From Candidatus Fermentibacterota bacterium (GTDB lineage Bacteria > Fermentibacterota > Fermentibacteria > Fermentibacterales > Fermentibacteraceae), in assembly GCA_012523605.1 (NCBI GenBank), contig JAAYTY010000107.1, positions 1 to 29,994 on the forward strand: a stretch of DNA of 29,994 nucleotides, written 5' to 3'. A program made the position numbers and the translations under genes. The first letter of the stretch is position 1. Each line of letters opens with the position of its first letter. This document shows positions 1 through 7,064 of the stretch, piece after piece. Below the pieces are notes generated by a model that was not told the origin of the DNA, made no database searches, and saw only the letters and a list, made by a program, of their open reading frames with translations.

Positions 1-357
1 ATACACGCCGGAGCCACCAAGCACAACTACAGGTACGACACGCTTATGTGGACCGTCGGAGTGGGCGTCGGCGAGGGCGAGTCGGGCGCCGTACCCCGTC
101 TCGCAATGGGCATACCCTCGCCCAACCCTGTGACGGTGTCGGCCAGCATCGAGTACTCCACTCCGGCTTCGGGCATGCTCGAACTCGGCATTTACGACAT
201 CACCGGCCGCCTGGTCGAGATCCTGGCGTCGGGCGAGGCGCCCGCCGGCAGCCACACTGCAGTGTGGCAGCCCGGGCAGATCGCAAACGGCGTGTACTTC
301 GTCCGCCTCACAACTCCTTCCGGATGTGTCACCCGCCAGGTGATGGTCGTGCGGTAG
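1..357 (+). CDS. Secreted protein, C-terminal part with FlgD-like/T9SS-type sorting domain (5' truncated)
   Basis: The reading frame is open from base 1, so this is the last 118 codons of a longer gene; the ATG at 46 is probably internal. After a glycine/valine-rich linker comes a domain of about 75 residues with the hallmarks of FlgD Ig-like or type A T9SS C-terminal domains: PNP, then an IEYSTP-like strand, the signature YDITGRLV, a VWQPG-like strand, NGVYFVRL and a final basic strand ending in VVR. In FCB bacteria this domain is found at the C-terminus of large secreted or surface proteins and directs them through the type IX system or anchors them. The upstream functional domain lies outside the window, so the protein's role is unknown. 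A UUCG-loop hairpin follows 22 bases after the stop. Confidence 0.85.
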   Translation: MHAGATKHNYRYDTLMWTVGVGVGEGESGAVPRLAMGIPSPNPVTVSASIEYSTPASGMLELGIYDITGRLVEILASGEAPAGSHTAVWQPGQIANGVYFVRLTTPSGCVTRQVMVVR

Positions 358-379
358 GAAGCGGAACTTTCCGCGGATC

Positions 380-414
380 GGGGCGGGGCTTCGGCCCCGC
401 CCCAACCCTTTTGT
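380..414 (+). terminator. Rho-independent terminator, 10-bp stem with TTCG loop
   Basis: A perfect GC-only 10-bp stem pairs 380-389 with 394-403 around a TTCG tetraloop at 390-393. It is followed by AACCCTTTTG. It sits 22 bases after the stop of the secreted-protein gene and about 100 bases before the next start, so it separates the two transcription units. The T-run is short (four T), but the stem is very strong. Confidence 0.8.
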
Positions 415-503
415 CGGAGACGGCTGCTCCCTTCAGGAACCCGTGCAGTGCTGACCCCGAAGAGCCGGCTCTTCTTATGTTCCAGCTTTCACGGAGGTGC
501 AGG

Positions 504-2009
504 GTGCAGAGCAAGGGATTCGACAACGAGAAGTATCTCGCAGCCCAGACCGCCTTTATTCTCGAACGGATCGACCGCATAGGAGGCAGGCTTTATCTGG
601 AGTTCGGCGGCAAGCTGGTGCACGATTTCCACGCCGCCAGGGTCCTTCCCGGGTATGATCCGGACGTCAAGATGCGCCTTCTCGAGCGTCTGGCAGACGG
701 GGCCGAGATCCTTCTCTGCATATACGCGGGGGACATCGAGCGGAGGCGTATCAGAGGCGATTTCGGAATCACCTACGACACGGACGCCCTGCGCCTCATA
801 GACGAGCTGCGCGGACACGGGCTCGTCGTGCGCGGAGTGGTTGTCACCCGCTTCGACGATCAGCCTTCGGCAACCGGTTTCATCAACAGGCTCGAAAGGC
901 GCAGCGTACAGGTGTTCATCCACAGGGCTACGCGCGGCTATCCCACCGACGTCGAGCTTATCGCGAGCGAGCAAGGCTACGGCATGAATCCCATGATTCC
1001 CTGCGGAAAGCCGCTGGTCATCGTCACGGGGCCCGGGCCCGGCAGCGGCAAGCTCGGAACCTGCCTCTCTCAGCTCTATCACGAACACAGGCACGGCGTC
1101 GAGGCCGGCTTCGCCAAGTTCGAAACATTCCCTGTCTGGAACCTGCCTCTCGAGCATCCCGTGAACGCCGCCTACGAAGCCGCCACCGCCGACCTCGGCG
1201 ATTTCAATCTCATCGATCCCTTCCATCTCGAAGCCGACGGAACGATAGCCATCAATTACAATCGCGACGTGGAAGCCTTCCCCGTTCTCAGGAAACTGCT
1301 CGAGCGCATAACGGGGGCGGCTTCCCTGTACAGGTCGCCCACCGAGATGGGCGTGAACCGCATCGCCGACGGCATAACCGACGACGATTCCGTGAGGACC
1401 GCGGCCAAGGACGAGATCATCCGGCGCTACTTCCGATCGAAGTGCGAATACGCCACGGGAATCGCCGAAGCCGAATCCGTGAGGAGAATCGAAGGCCTGA
1501 TGAGCAGATACGACATAGAGCCCGAGCATCGGGCCGTCGTTCCGCCGGCGAGAGAGACGGCCAGGCTCAGGGCGGAGGAGACCTCGGCCGAGGCGACGGG
1601 CGCGGCACTGGAACTGCCGGACGGCTCGGTGGTAACAGGACACGACTCGGCTCTCATGCACGCACCTGCCGCGCTGGTGATCAACGCCGTCAAGCGCCTC
1701 GCGGGCCTGCCGAAGGATCTGCACCTGCTCGCCCCAGGGACGATCGCCTCCATAGCCAATCTGAAGCTCATGGTCACGGGCGCCTCGGCATGCAGCCTGG
1801 GTCTCGAGGAGATGCTGATCGCGCTGAGCGTGAGCGCAACGACGAACCCGGTGGCCGAGTTTGCAATGAGGGAGCTGCACCGGCTCCGAGGATGCGAAGC
1901 GCATCTCTCGCACATACCGGCTCCCAGCGACGGAGCCGGCCTGCGCAAGCTGGGGATCAACTTCACCAGCGATCCGCTTTTCGCTTCAGGCAACCTGGCT
2001 GCAGACTGA
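504..2009 (+). CDS. DUF1846 (UPF0371) family protein
   Basis: The protein has 501 residues, the usual length for DUF1846. The N-terminus GFDNEKYLAAQ, then ILERI, LYLEFGGKL and HDFHAARVLPGYDPD, is the family signature. A glycine-rich loop TGPGPGSGKLGTCLSQ at about residue 175 resembles a nucleotide-binding P-loop. The GTG at 504 is chosen because GGAGG (493-497) lies six bases upstream and the family motif starts right after it; the ATG at 477 has no such support. The biochemical function of DUF1846 is not established as far as I know. The gene stands alone between a strong terminator and a hairpin shared with the convergent gene. Confidence 0.9.
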   Translation: MQSKGFDNEKYLAAQTAFILERIDRIGGRLYLEFGGKLVHDFHAARVLPGYDPDVKMRLLERLADGAEILLCIYAGDIERRRIRGDFGITYDTDALRLIDELRGHGLVVRGVVVTRFDDQPSATGFINRLERRSVQVFIHRATRGYPTDVELIASEQGYGMNPMIPCGKPLVIVTGPGPGSGKLGTCLSQLYHEHRHGVEAGFAKFETFPVWNLPLEHPVNAAYEAATADLGDFNLIDPFHLEADGTIAINYNRDVEAFPVLRKLLERITGAASLYRSPTEMGVNRIADGITDDDSVRTAAKDEIIRRYFRSKCEYATGIAEAESVRRIEGLMSRYDIEPEHRAVVPPARETARLRAEETSAEATGAALELPDGSVVTGHDSALMHAPAALVINAVKRLAGLPKDLHLLAPGTIASIANLKLMVTGASACSLGLEEMLIALSVSATTNPVAEFAMRELHRLRGCEAHLSHIPAPSDGAGLRKLGINFTSDPLFASGNLAAD

Positions 2010-2048
2010 AGGCCGGCTTCCTGGTATCACGGAGAAACGCCGGTGAAC

Positions 2049-2076
2049 GTGAAGTTCCGGGGTCTCCGGAACTCAC
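2049..2076. terminator. Hairpin between convergent genes
   Basis: AGTTCCGG (2053-2060) pairs with CCGGAACT (2066-2073) around a five-base loop, and GTG/CAC extends the stem across one bulged A. It lies in the 69-base gap between two converging genes, the usual place for a bidirectional terminator. No clear T-run follows on either strand, so termination itself is inferred. Confidence 0.45.
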
Positions 2077-2078
2077 GG

Positions 2079-2567
2079 CTAGAAGTACAGCCTGGCTCCT
2101 ATGCCCCCGGCGACCTCGAAGTCGGTTTCGGGAATCAGGTCCAGCCCCGGCACTATCTCCACGAAGATGTCCACCGGGGCTCCCTCGAACGGATAAGCCA
2201 GCCCAAGCGGGATGCGGGCGCCGAAGATCACCTTGCTCTCGTCATCCTGCGGGGGCGGGTTGTCCTTCTCGTAGAAGCGCACCTTCCCGCCGAATCCGTA
2301 GGTGAACATCAACCCGTACAGGTCTGCCGACGGGTCGTCCACTATGTTCAGTGAATGTAGAACGTAGTCGGCGAAGAGATAGACTCCCTCGTTGTCGCCG
2401 AGTGACCATGCGGCCCCGCCTTCTATGGCGGTTGTGCCCGACAGCCAGCTCTTGAAGCAGAGCCCCGTGGGCTCGCCCAGGATGATGCCGATGCCCGTGC
2501 CGTCCAACTGCGCCTGGGCGGCGGAAACGGTCAGGAGAACTGCCACGGCCACAGCCATGCGCGCCAT
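2079..2567 (-). CDS. Small exported protein, probable outer-membrane beta-barrel-like
   Basis: The protein has 162 residues. A signal peptide is evident: a short hydrophobic core (about residues 4-15) followed by AQA, predicting cleavage after residue 19. The mature part is rich in alternating glycine, aromatic and small residues (for example GGAAWSLGD, YGFGGKVRFYE, GGIGARLYF) and ends in phenylalanine, as beta-barrel outer-membrane proteins commonly do. No specific family is recognised. A good Shine-Dalgarno, AGGAGGGAGG, precedes the ATG. The gene is monocistronic and divergent from the rpsF operon. Export is well supported; a barrel fold is an inference. Confidence 0.75.
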   Translation of the reverse strand: MARMAVAVAVLLTVSAAQAQLDGTGIGIILGEPTGLCFKSWLSGTTAIEGGAAWSLGDNEGVYLFADYVLHSLNIVDDPSADLYGLMFTYGFGGKVRFYEKDNPPPQDDESKVIFGARIPLGLAYPFEGAPVDIFVEIVPGLDLIPETDFEVAGGIGARLYF

Positions 2568-2601
2568 TCCAGAGCCTCCCTCCTAAAGCATATCCGCAAG
2601 G

Positions 2602-2631
2602 ACTATCTCGATGCAGGGACCCGAAGGTCAA
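2602..2631 (-). promoter_or_regulatory. Candidate sigma70-type promoter for the exported protein
   Basis: On the minus strand TTGACC (2631-2626) is followed after 18 bases by GATAGT (2607-2602), and the gene's ATG starts 35 bases further on. The -35 match is good and the -10 match is 4 of 6. This is a pattern match only. Confidence 0.35.
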
Positions 2632-2645
2632 CGAGGCACTTGACC
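2626..2645. promoter_or_regulatory. Inverted repeat GGTCAA-N8-TTGACC between divergent genes
   Basis: A perfect 6-bp inverted repeat with an 8-base spacer sits in the divergent region. Each arm reads as a -35-like TTGACC, one per strand. It could be back-to-back -35 elements or a protein-binding operator. No convincing -10 follows on the plus strand. Confidence 0.35.
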
Positions 2646-2801
2646 GCTGGGTTCTGCGGAAGCATGTATCCGGCCGTCGTTTGCTGCGCCCGGCGCAGCC
2701 GAGGTGACTCGTTCACCCGTCCGGAAGCGACGCATGCCTGCACTCCGCAGGGAGCCACCGCTCCGGGCGCAACCGTGCCTCTCCCGGAAGGAGGGATCCG
2801 C
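2646..2801 (+). promoter_or_regulatory. Structured 5' leader of the rpsF operon, possible S6:S18 autoregulatory RNA
   Basis: About 155 non-coding bases precede rpsF. They hold at least two small perfect hairpins: GGTGA/TCACC (2703-2707 with 2713-2717) and CCTGC/GCAGG (2737-2741 with 2747-2751). In many bacteria the rpsF leader binds the S6:S18 complex and represses the operon. I could not confirm the specific consensus by eye, so this is only a candidate. An in-frame ATG at 2640 extends into this region but gives no S6-like residues. Confidence 0.3.
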
Positions 2802-3209
2802 TTGCGGAACTACGAGACAGCACTGATTCTGAGCGCCAGCCTCACCGAGGCCGAACTCGAGCAGGAGGTAGGCAAGGTGGTGGACATCATCGGCAGGGGG
2901 GGCGGCGTCCACTCCGGAACCCAGCGATGGGGAAGGAGGATGCTCACGTTCCCGATAAAGAAACAGACGGAGGGTGTGTACTTCTTCGTCCACTGGCAGG
3001 GAACCCGTGAGATCAGCGACGCGATAGACTGGAACCTCAAGATAGACGAGAAGGTTCTGAGGCACCTCACGCTCAGGCTCGAGAAGGACGGCGAGGCGGT
3101 CGACCTTGCAGGCGTCGCCGACGAGGAGTCGCCTCAGTCCGGCAGGGGTTCTGGATTCGCCGACGGATTCGATGGGGACGAGGAGTCCGAGCAGGACTCC
3201 GAGGAGTAG
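2802..3209 (+). CDS. rpsF: 30S ribosomal protein S6
   Basis: The protein has 135 residues and starts RNYETALILSASLTEAELE, the normal S6 opening. RRMLTFPIKKQTEGVYFFVHW and the LRHLTLRLEK segment complete the S6 fold by about residue 100. The last 30 or so residues form a Ser/Gly/Asp/Glu-rich acidic tail, longer than in minimal S6. S6 binds 16S rRNA in the 30S platform together with S18. The start is TTG at 2802, set by the Shine-Dalgarno AAGGAGGG ending six bases upstream; an upstream ATG at 2640 would add unrelated residues. It opens the rpsF-ssb-rpsR-rplI block. Confidence 0.97.
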   Translation: MRNYETALILSASLTEAELEQEVGKVVDIIGRGGGVHSGTQRWGRRMLTFPIKKQTEGVYFFVHWQGTREISDAIDWNLKIDEKVLRHLTLRLEKDGEAVDLAGVADEESPQSGRGSGFADGFDGDEESEQDSEE

Positions 3210-3222
3210 CCGGAGGGATCTG

Positions 3223-3678
3223 ATGACCATCAATCTGAGGATGCCGAGCATCAACAGGGTCTTCATCTCCGGGAACCTGGTAGCCGACCCCCGTGTGAAC
3301 ATCCTCGAAAGCGGGGTTCGAGTGGCCAACTTCAGGATCGCGAACAACCAGTCATACCGCCTGAAGGATGGAAGCTGGGGCGAGAAGACCCACATGGTGG
3401 ACGTTGTCGCCTGGCGCAAGACCGCCGAGCTCGTAGAGCAGTTCCTGCACAAGGGGAGCCCCGTGATCGTCGAGGGGGAGCTCCAGACGAGCACATGGAA
3501 GGCTCAGGACGGCACCGAGAGATCCAGGGTGGAGATCCTGGCACGCCGGGTGCAGTTCCTCGAGCGGCAGGGAGGCGCCCAGCGGCCCCGGGAGGATGTC
3601 CCGCAGGAGCGCCGGCTGGAGCCCGCCTCCGAGGAGCCGCCCGACATGGACGGCGAGTATGACGACATCCCCTTCTGA
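3223..3678 (+). CDS. ssb: Single-stranded DNA-binding protein
   Basis: The protein has 151 residues. The OB-fold spans about residues 8-113: SINRVFISGNLVADPRV, VANFRIANNQSY, then THMVDVVAWRKTAELVEQFLHKGSPVIVEGEL. A disordered Arg/Pro/Glu-rich linker follows and ends in DDIPF, the conserved acidic tip by which SSB recruits replication and repair proteins. The ATG at 3223 follows GGAGGG at 3212-3217. It lies 13 bases after rpsF, in the common rpsF-ssb-rpsR order. Confidence 0.97.
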   Translation: MTINLRMPSINRVFISGNLVADPRVNILESGVRVANFRIANNQSYRLKDGSWGEKTHMVDVVAWRKTAELVEQFLHKGSPVIVEGELQTSTWKAQDGTERSRVEILARRVQFLERQGGAQRPREDVPQERRLEPASEEPPDMDGEYDDIPF

Positions 3679-3693
3679 AGGAACGGGGAGGCA

Positions 3694-4047
3694 GTGACGG
3701 ATCTCGGCCTCCCGATGCTCAACTACGCCGTCGTCTCGGGCAGGGTGAAGGTGCTCCACGAGATCAAGAGGACGAAGTACGACTCCTACCTGCTGGAGTT
3801 CGTGCTCGAGAACACCGTCGAGGTCGCCTCCTCCGACGGTGGAACCGTTCCCGTCGAATCCCTGATAGACGTGGAGATCTGGGGAGCGATGGCCGAGGAA
3901 TACGGGAAGAAGCTCACGCCCGGATGCCACGTCATCGTCGAGGGAAGGCTGGCCAGCGTTGTCTTCGAGGACAAGACCCGCATCGCCCGCAACCGGATGA
4001 TCCTGCGGGCCAGGGAAGTGCAGATGCTGGATCACTCGAATCCATGA
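3694..4047 (+). CDS. Second OB-fold SSB-like protein, PriB-like position
   Basis: The protein has 117 residues and resembles SSB/PriB OB-folds: LNYAVVSGRVKVLHEIKRT, YDSYLLEFVLEN, a VDVEIWG-like strand (here IDVEIWGAMAEEYGKKL), GCHVIVEGRL and a final VQML strand. It lacks the acidic SSB C-terminal tail and ends in DHSNP, so it probably does not recruit SSB partners. It sits between ssb and rpsR, exactly where enterobacteria carry priB. A role as a primosome or accessory ssDNA-binding subunit is inferred. The start is uncertain: GTG 3694 lies only about two bases from GGGGAGG, and ATG 3715 also retains the fold. Confidence 0.75.
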   Translation: MTDLGLPMLNYAVVSGRVKVLHEIKRTKYDSYLLEFVLENTVEVASSDGGTVPVESLIDVEIWGAMAEEYGKKLTPGCHVIVEGRLASVVFEDKTRIARNRMILRAREVQMLDHSNP

Positions 4048-4060
4048 AAGGAAGGGCTCC

Positions 4061-4309
4061 TTGATCAAGAAGAAGAAGTCGCCGGTGAAGATCCTGAAGA
4101 AGCGCAAGTGCCGCTTCTGCGTCTCCTCGGATGCGGTCATCTCGTACAAGAACGAGAGGCTTCTGGGCCGCTACGTGTCGGACCGGGGCAAGATCGTCCC
4201 GAGGCGGGTTTCAGGAAACTGCGCGAGGCACCAGCGCGCTATAGCGAGGGCGATCAAGGTCGCCAGGTTCCTCGCCATAATCCCGTACGTCAGGGAGCAT
4301 TTCCGCTAG
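4061..4309 (+). CDS. rpsR: 30S ribosomal protein S18, zinc-binding type
   Basis: The protein has 82 residues. After a lysine-rich N-terminus come KCRFC and, further on, GNCARHQRAIARAIKVARFLAIIPY, which is characteristic of S18. The cysteines (CxxC, then CxxH) form the zinc-ribbon version of S18 that many lineages have lost. The start is TTG at 4061, supported by AAAGGAAGGG just upstream. S18 pairs with S6 on the 30S subunit, and both are in this operon. Confidence 0.97.
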   Translation: MIKKKKSPVKILKKRKCRFCVSSDAVISYKNERLLGRYVSDRGKIVPRRVSGNCARHQRAIARAIKVARFLAIIPYVREHFR

Positions 4310-4317
4310 TCGGGGCC

Positions 4318-5157
4318 ATGGCCGGTTCGGCGAGGACACTGAAGATCGTCCTGACCGGGGTGCTGACCCTGTTCATGGGCCCGCAGTTCGCCGCGGGAGC
4401 CCTCTCGGCGCGACTGGCCTCCGGCAGGCGCGCGGGGGGAATCCTCCTGTCGGCCCTGCTGGTCCTGGTCATGTACTTCGCGGGCGGCCTGCAGGTCTCG
4501 CTGATGACGGCGGCATGCGCGGCGGCCCTTGTGACCGCTTCCGCGACGAGGATGAGCCTCCAGTCGGCGGCGGCGCTCGCCGCCGGGCTGGGGACGATCG
4601 CCGCCGTGGCCGGTCTGATCGAAGGGACCGGACTCATGGCCATACAGAGGGAGGAGCTCGACAGCCTCCTTCCGGATTGGGCGGGCGAAGGGCTCGGGCC
4701 GGGCGGGAGGGACTACGTTCTGGATACAGCCGCGTATCTGTCCCCGGGCCTCGGGGCGGTCCAGACAGCGGCCGGATCGGCCCTCGCCGTAGCGTTCTTC
4801 GGCATGACCGGAGGCTTCGCAACCATCCGCAGGGAGGACATGCGCCTGGGTCTCGGCCCGGCATGGATCCTTATCGCATCCCTTGCGGGCGCCCTCGTTC
4901 CGTCGGAGATTCCCGTGGAAGTCAGGGCGTTCGCCCACAACTCCCTGCTCTTCATGGCGGCCCCCTACTTCGCGGTGGGAGCGGCGGTGACCGGCGAGGC
5001 GATGCGCGTCCTGCCCGGGCTCCTTCTCCCGTTCACCCTGCTCGTCGTCTTCGCCACGCCTCTCTCTGTCGCGGCTGTGACGATGACCGGAGTTCTGGAT
5101 ACCTGGTTCGACTTCAGGAGGAGAATCCGCTCGAAACCCGGGAGTGATCCGAAATGA
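4318..5157 (+). CDS. DUF2232 (YybS-like) polytopic membrane protein
   Basis: The protein has 279 residues and is strongly hydrophobic, with several membrane segments (for example near residues 10-30, 40-60, 65-105, 150-170 and 180-200, and two more after 215). The C-terminus DTWFDFRRRIR matches the DUF2232/YybS ending. The family is typically found next to rpsR and rplI, as here, but its function is unknown. The ATG at 4318 starts nine bases after rpsR; only a weak GGGG precedes it, so translation may be coupled to rpsR. Its stop overlaps the rplI start as ATGA. Confidence 0.8.
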   Translation: MAGSARTLKIVLTGVLTLFMGPQFAAGALSARLASGRRAGGILLSALLVLVMYFAGGLQVSLMTAACAAALVTASATRMSLQSAAALAAGLGTIAAVAGLIEGTGLMAIQREELDSLLPDWAGEGLGPGGRDYVLDTAAYLSPGLGAVQTAAGSALAVAFFGMTGGFATIRREDMRLGLGPAWILIASLAGALVPSEIPVEVRAFAHNSLLFMAAPYFAVGAAVTGEAMRVLPGLLLPFTLLVVFATPLSVAAVTMTGVLDTWFDFRRRIRSKPGSDPK

Positions 5158-5597
5158 AGGTGATCCTGCTCAGGAACGTGAAGGGCCTCGGAACTGCAGG
5201 GGACATCGTCTCCGTCTCCGACGGCCATGCAAGGAATCTGCTCATCCCGCGCAATCTAGCGATCGAGGCGAAGCCCGGTACCGTCAGGATGGCGGAAGAG
5301 ATGAAGAGAAAGGCCGAAGCCCGGGAGGACGCGATGACGGCCCGGGCCAGGGAGCTGTCGGCCAGACTGAAGGGCCTCGTGTGCACCCTGGCCGCTCCCG
5401 CCGACGAAGGCGGAAGACTTTACGGAAGCATAACGGAGTCCGATGTGGCCCGCGCCGTCTCGGAGGCGGGTGTTTCGGTGGACAAGAGGCAGATCCATCT
5501 TGCCGAGCACATAAAGACCCTGGGGGACCACACGGTGCCGGTGAGGGTGGCCAGCGAGACTTTCGAGGAGATCACCGTGAGGGTGGTTTCCGGCTGA
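5154..5597 (+). CDS. rplI: 50S ribosomal protein L9
   Basis: The protein has 147 residues. The N-terminal domain MKVILLRNVKGLG, then GDIVSVSDGHARNLLIPRNLA, is diagnostic for L9 (the usual GYARN reads GHARN). A charged connecting helix (residues about 45-75) leads to a C-terminal domain with GRLYGSIT and KRQIHL. L9 binds 23S rRNA near the L1 stalk. The start overlaps the stop of the DUF2232 gene by four bases. Confidence 0.97.
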   Translation: MKVILLRNVKGLGTAGDIVSVSDGHARNLLIPRNLAIEAKPGTVRMAEEMKRKAEAREDAMTARARELSARLKGLVCTLAAPADEGGRLYGSITESDVARAVSEAGVSVDKRQIHLAEHIKTLGDHTVPVRVASETFEEITVRVVSG

Positions 5598-5598
5598 G

Positions 5599-6606
5599 AT
5601 GCTCGTCCTTGCTGTGGAGTCCTCCTGCGACGACTCGGCGGCGGCCCTCATGGACGGGCCGGTGGTGCTCGCAGAGAGATCCCGGAGCCAGGAAGAGCAC
5701 GCCGGCCACGGGGGAGTGGTGCCGGAGATAGCCTCCCGTTTGCACCTGGACGTACTTCCCGGCATCGCTACAGCGGTCCTGGAAGAGGCGGGGGTTGATC
5801 TCCACGAAGTGGACGCCTTCGCCGCGACGGCCGGCCCGGGGCTCGCAGGTTCCCTCCTGGTGGGCCTGAGCTGGACCAAGGCCGCCGCGATGGCCTGCCG
5901 AAAGCCCTTCCTCGGGATCAACCATCTCGCCGCCCACCTCTGCATCCACTACGGAGGAGAGAGGGCTGTCTCTTTCCCGGCGATCGCCCTGCTCGCTTCG
6001 GGGGGGCACACCTGCATCTTCCTGATGCGTTCCTGGACGCGGATCGAGATGCTCGGCGGAACCAGGGACGATGCCGCGGGGGAGGCCTTCGACAAGATCG
6101 CCAAGATGATGGGTCTCGGCTTCCCGGGCGGCGCGGAGCTGGATGCCCTGGCCGCGCAGGGAGATCCGGATGCCGTAAGGCTGACGATGCCACTGCCCGA
6201 TCCGGCAACGCCGGAGTTCAGCTTCAGCGGCTTGAAGACGGCCGTCAGACTGCTTCTGGAGAAGGGGACCGACCATCGCGACCTGGCCGCCTCCTTCAAT
6301 TCCTCGGTGGCCGGGCTCCTGGCAGCGAAGACTGCCTTCCAGGCACGAGCCCACTGCGCCAGAAGCGTTGTCGCGGCCGGGGGCGTCTCCGCAAACTCGG
6401 CCCTCAGACGCGCCCTGGAGAAGGCCTTCCCGGGCCCGCGTCCGGAACTCTTCCTGCCCGACATGCCGATGGCCACGGACAATGCGGTCATGGTAGGAAG
6501 GGCCGCCGCCTCCGTTCTGGATTCTGCGCCCCTGGCGCAGTCGGGATATTCGTGCAATGCATTCGCGCGCTGGGATGGAGAGGTCCTCGAGACGCTGGTT
6601 GTCTGA
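5599..6606 (+). CDS. tsaD: tRNA N6-threonylcarbamoyladenosine transferase subunit TsaD
   Basis: The protein has 335 residues, the normal TsaD length. Motifs in order are VESSCDDSAAA (ASKHA phosphate loop), HGGVVPEIASR, AATAGPGLAGSLLVG, the metal-binding NHLAAH (His109 and His113), LASGGHT, FSFSGLKTAV, GVSANSALR and MATDNAVMVG. With TsaB and TsaE it transfers threonylcarbamoyl from TC-AMP to A37 of ANN-decoding tRNAs; neither partner is in the window. It starts one base after rplI and is probably translated by coupling, since no close Shine-Dalgarno is visible. Confidence 0.97.
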   Translation: MLVLAVESSCDDSAAALMDGPVVLAERSRSQEEHAGHGGVVPEIASRLHLDVLPGIATAVLEEAGVDLHEVDAFAATAGPGLAGSLLVGLSWTKAAAMACRKPFLGINHLAAHLCIHYGGERAVSFPAIALLASGGHTCIFLMRSWTRIEMLGGTRDDAAGEAFDKIAKMMGLGFPGGAELDALAAQGDPDAVRLTMPLPDPATPEFSFSGLKTAVRLLLEKGTDHRDLAASFNSSVAGLLAAKTAFQARAHCARSVVAAGGVSANSALRRALEKAFPGPRPELFLPDMPMATDNAVMVGRAAASVLDSAPLAQSGYSCNAFARWDGEVLETLVV

Positions 6607-6610
6607 GCGC

Positions 6611-6635
6611 GGCGGGGCTGCCGCGGAGCCCCGCC
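6611..6635 (+). terminator. Possible terminator hairpin after tsaD
   Basis: GGCGGGGCT (6611-6619) pairs perfectly with AGCCCCGCC (6627-6635) around a seven-base loop, four bases after the tsaD stop. The following GGCTGGTATAGTTTATCC is only weakly T-rich. TATAGT at 6642-6647 could be a -10 element for acpS, but I see no matching -35. Confidence 0.45.
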
Positions 6636-6697
6636 GGCTGGTATAGTTTATCCCCGGCTCGTATGCCGGAGAGACGGACAAAAGGGAGGGGGAGCCC

Positions 6698-7063
6698 CTG
6701 GTTCGCGGGATAGGAATCGACCTCGTCGACATGGAGAGGTTCTCCCGCGTCGTCGAGGAAAGAGGGGAGCGGTTCCTGGCGAGGGTGTTCGCCCCCGCGG
6801 AGCTGGAATCCGATCCCTCGATACAGACCCTGGCTGGTCGCTTCGCCGCGAAGGAGGCCATCCTCAAGGCCCTTGGAACCGGGCTCGCGCAGGGCGTGAG
6901 ATGGCGGGACATGAGCATAACCGGAGGCGGCGGCAGGCCCCCTTCGGTGGAAACCTCGGGCGCGGCCGCCTCCATGCTGGAAGGCAGGAAGATCCATGTC
7001 AGCATCAGCCACGCCGCCCAGTACGCACTGGCGATGGCGGTGACGGAAGACCTGGAGGACTGA
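6698..7063 (+). CDS. acpS: Holo-[acyl-carrier-protein] synthase, apparent CTG start
   Basis: AcpS transfers 4'-phosphopantetheine from CoA to acyl carrier protein. The protein reads (M)VRGIGIDLVDMERF, then FAAKEAILKALGTG, and ends with HVSISHAAQYALAMAVTE, covering the whole family at 121 residues. Asp8 of GIGIDLV and the Glu of FAAKE are the usual Mg-CoA ligands. The first ATG (6731) would delete the essential GIGID segment. Between it and the in-frame stop at 6644 there is no ATG, GTG or TTG; the only start-like codon in the right place is CTG at 6698, eight bases after GGAGG within GGGAGGGGGAG. The next gene begins one base after its stop. Confidence 0.9.
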   Translation: MVRGIGIDLVDMERFSRVVEERGERFLARVFAPAELESDPSIQTLAGRFAAKEAILKALGTGLAQGVRWRDMSITGGGGRPPSVETSGAAASMLEGRKIHVSISHAAQYALAMAVTEDLED

Positions 7064-7064
7064 G

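Noticed and set aside
489..1913. 474-residue open frame on the minus strand
   Set aside because: It is the mirror of the DUF1846 gene. It has no family motif and low-complexity composition typical of antisense frames in GC-rich DNA.
2640..2801. Upstream ATG start for rpsF
   Set aside because: It would add 54 residues with no S6 similarity. The TTG at 2802 has a strong Shine-Dalgarno and gives the normal S6 N-terminus.
2646..2801. tRNA or other known small RNA in the rpsF leader
   Set aside because: The two hairpins do not form a cloverleaf, and no T-loop or anticodon arm is present.
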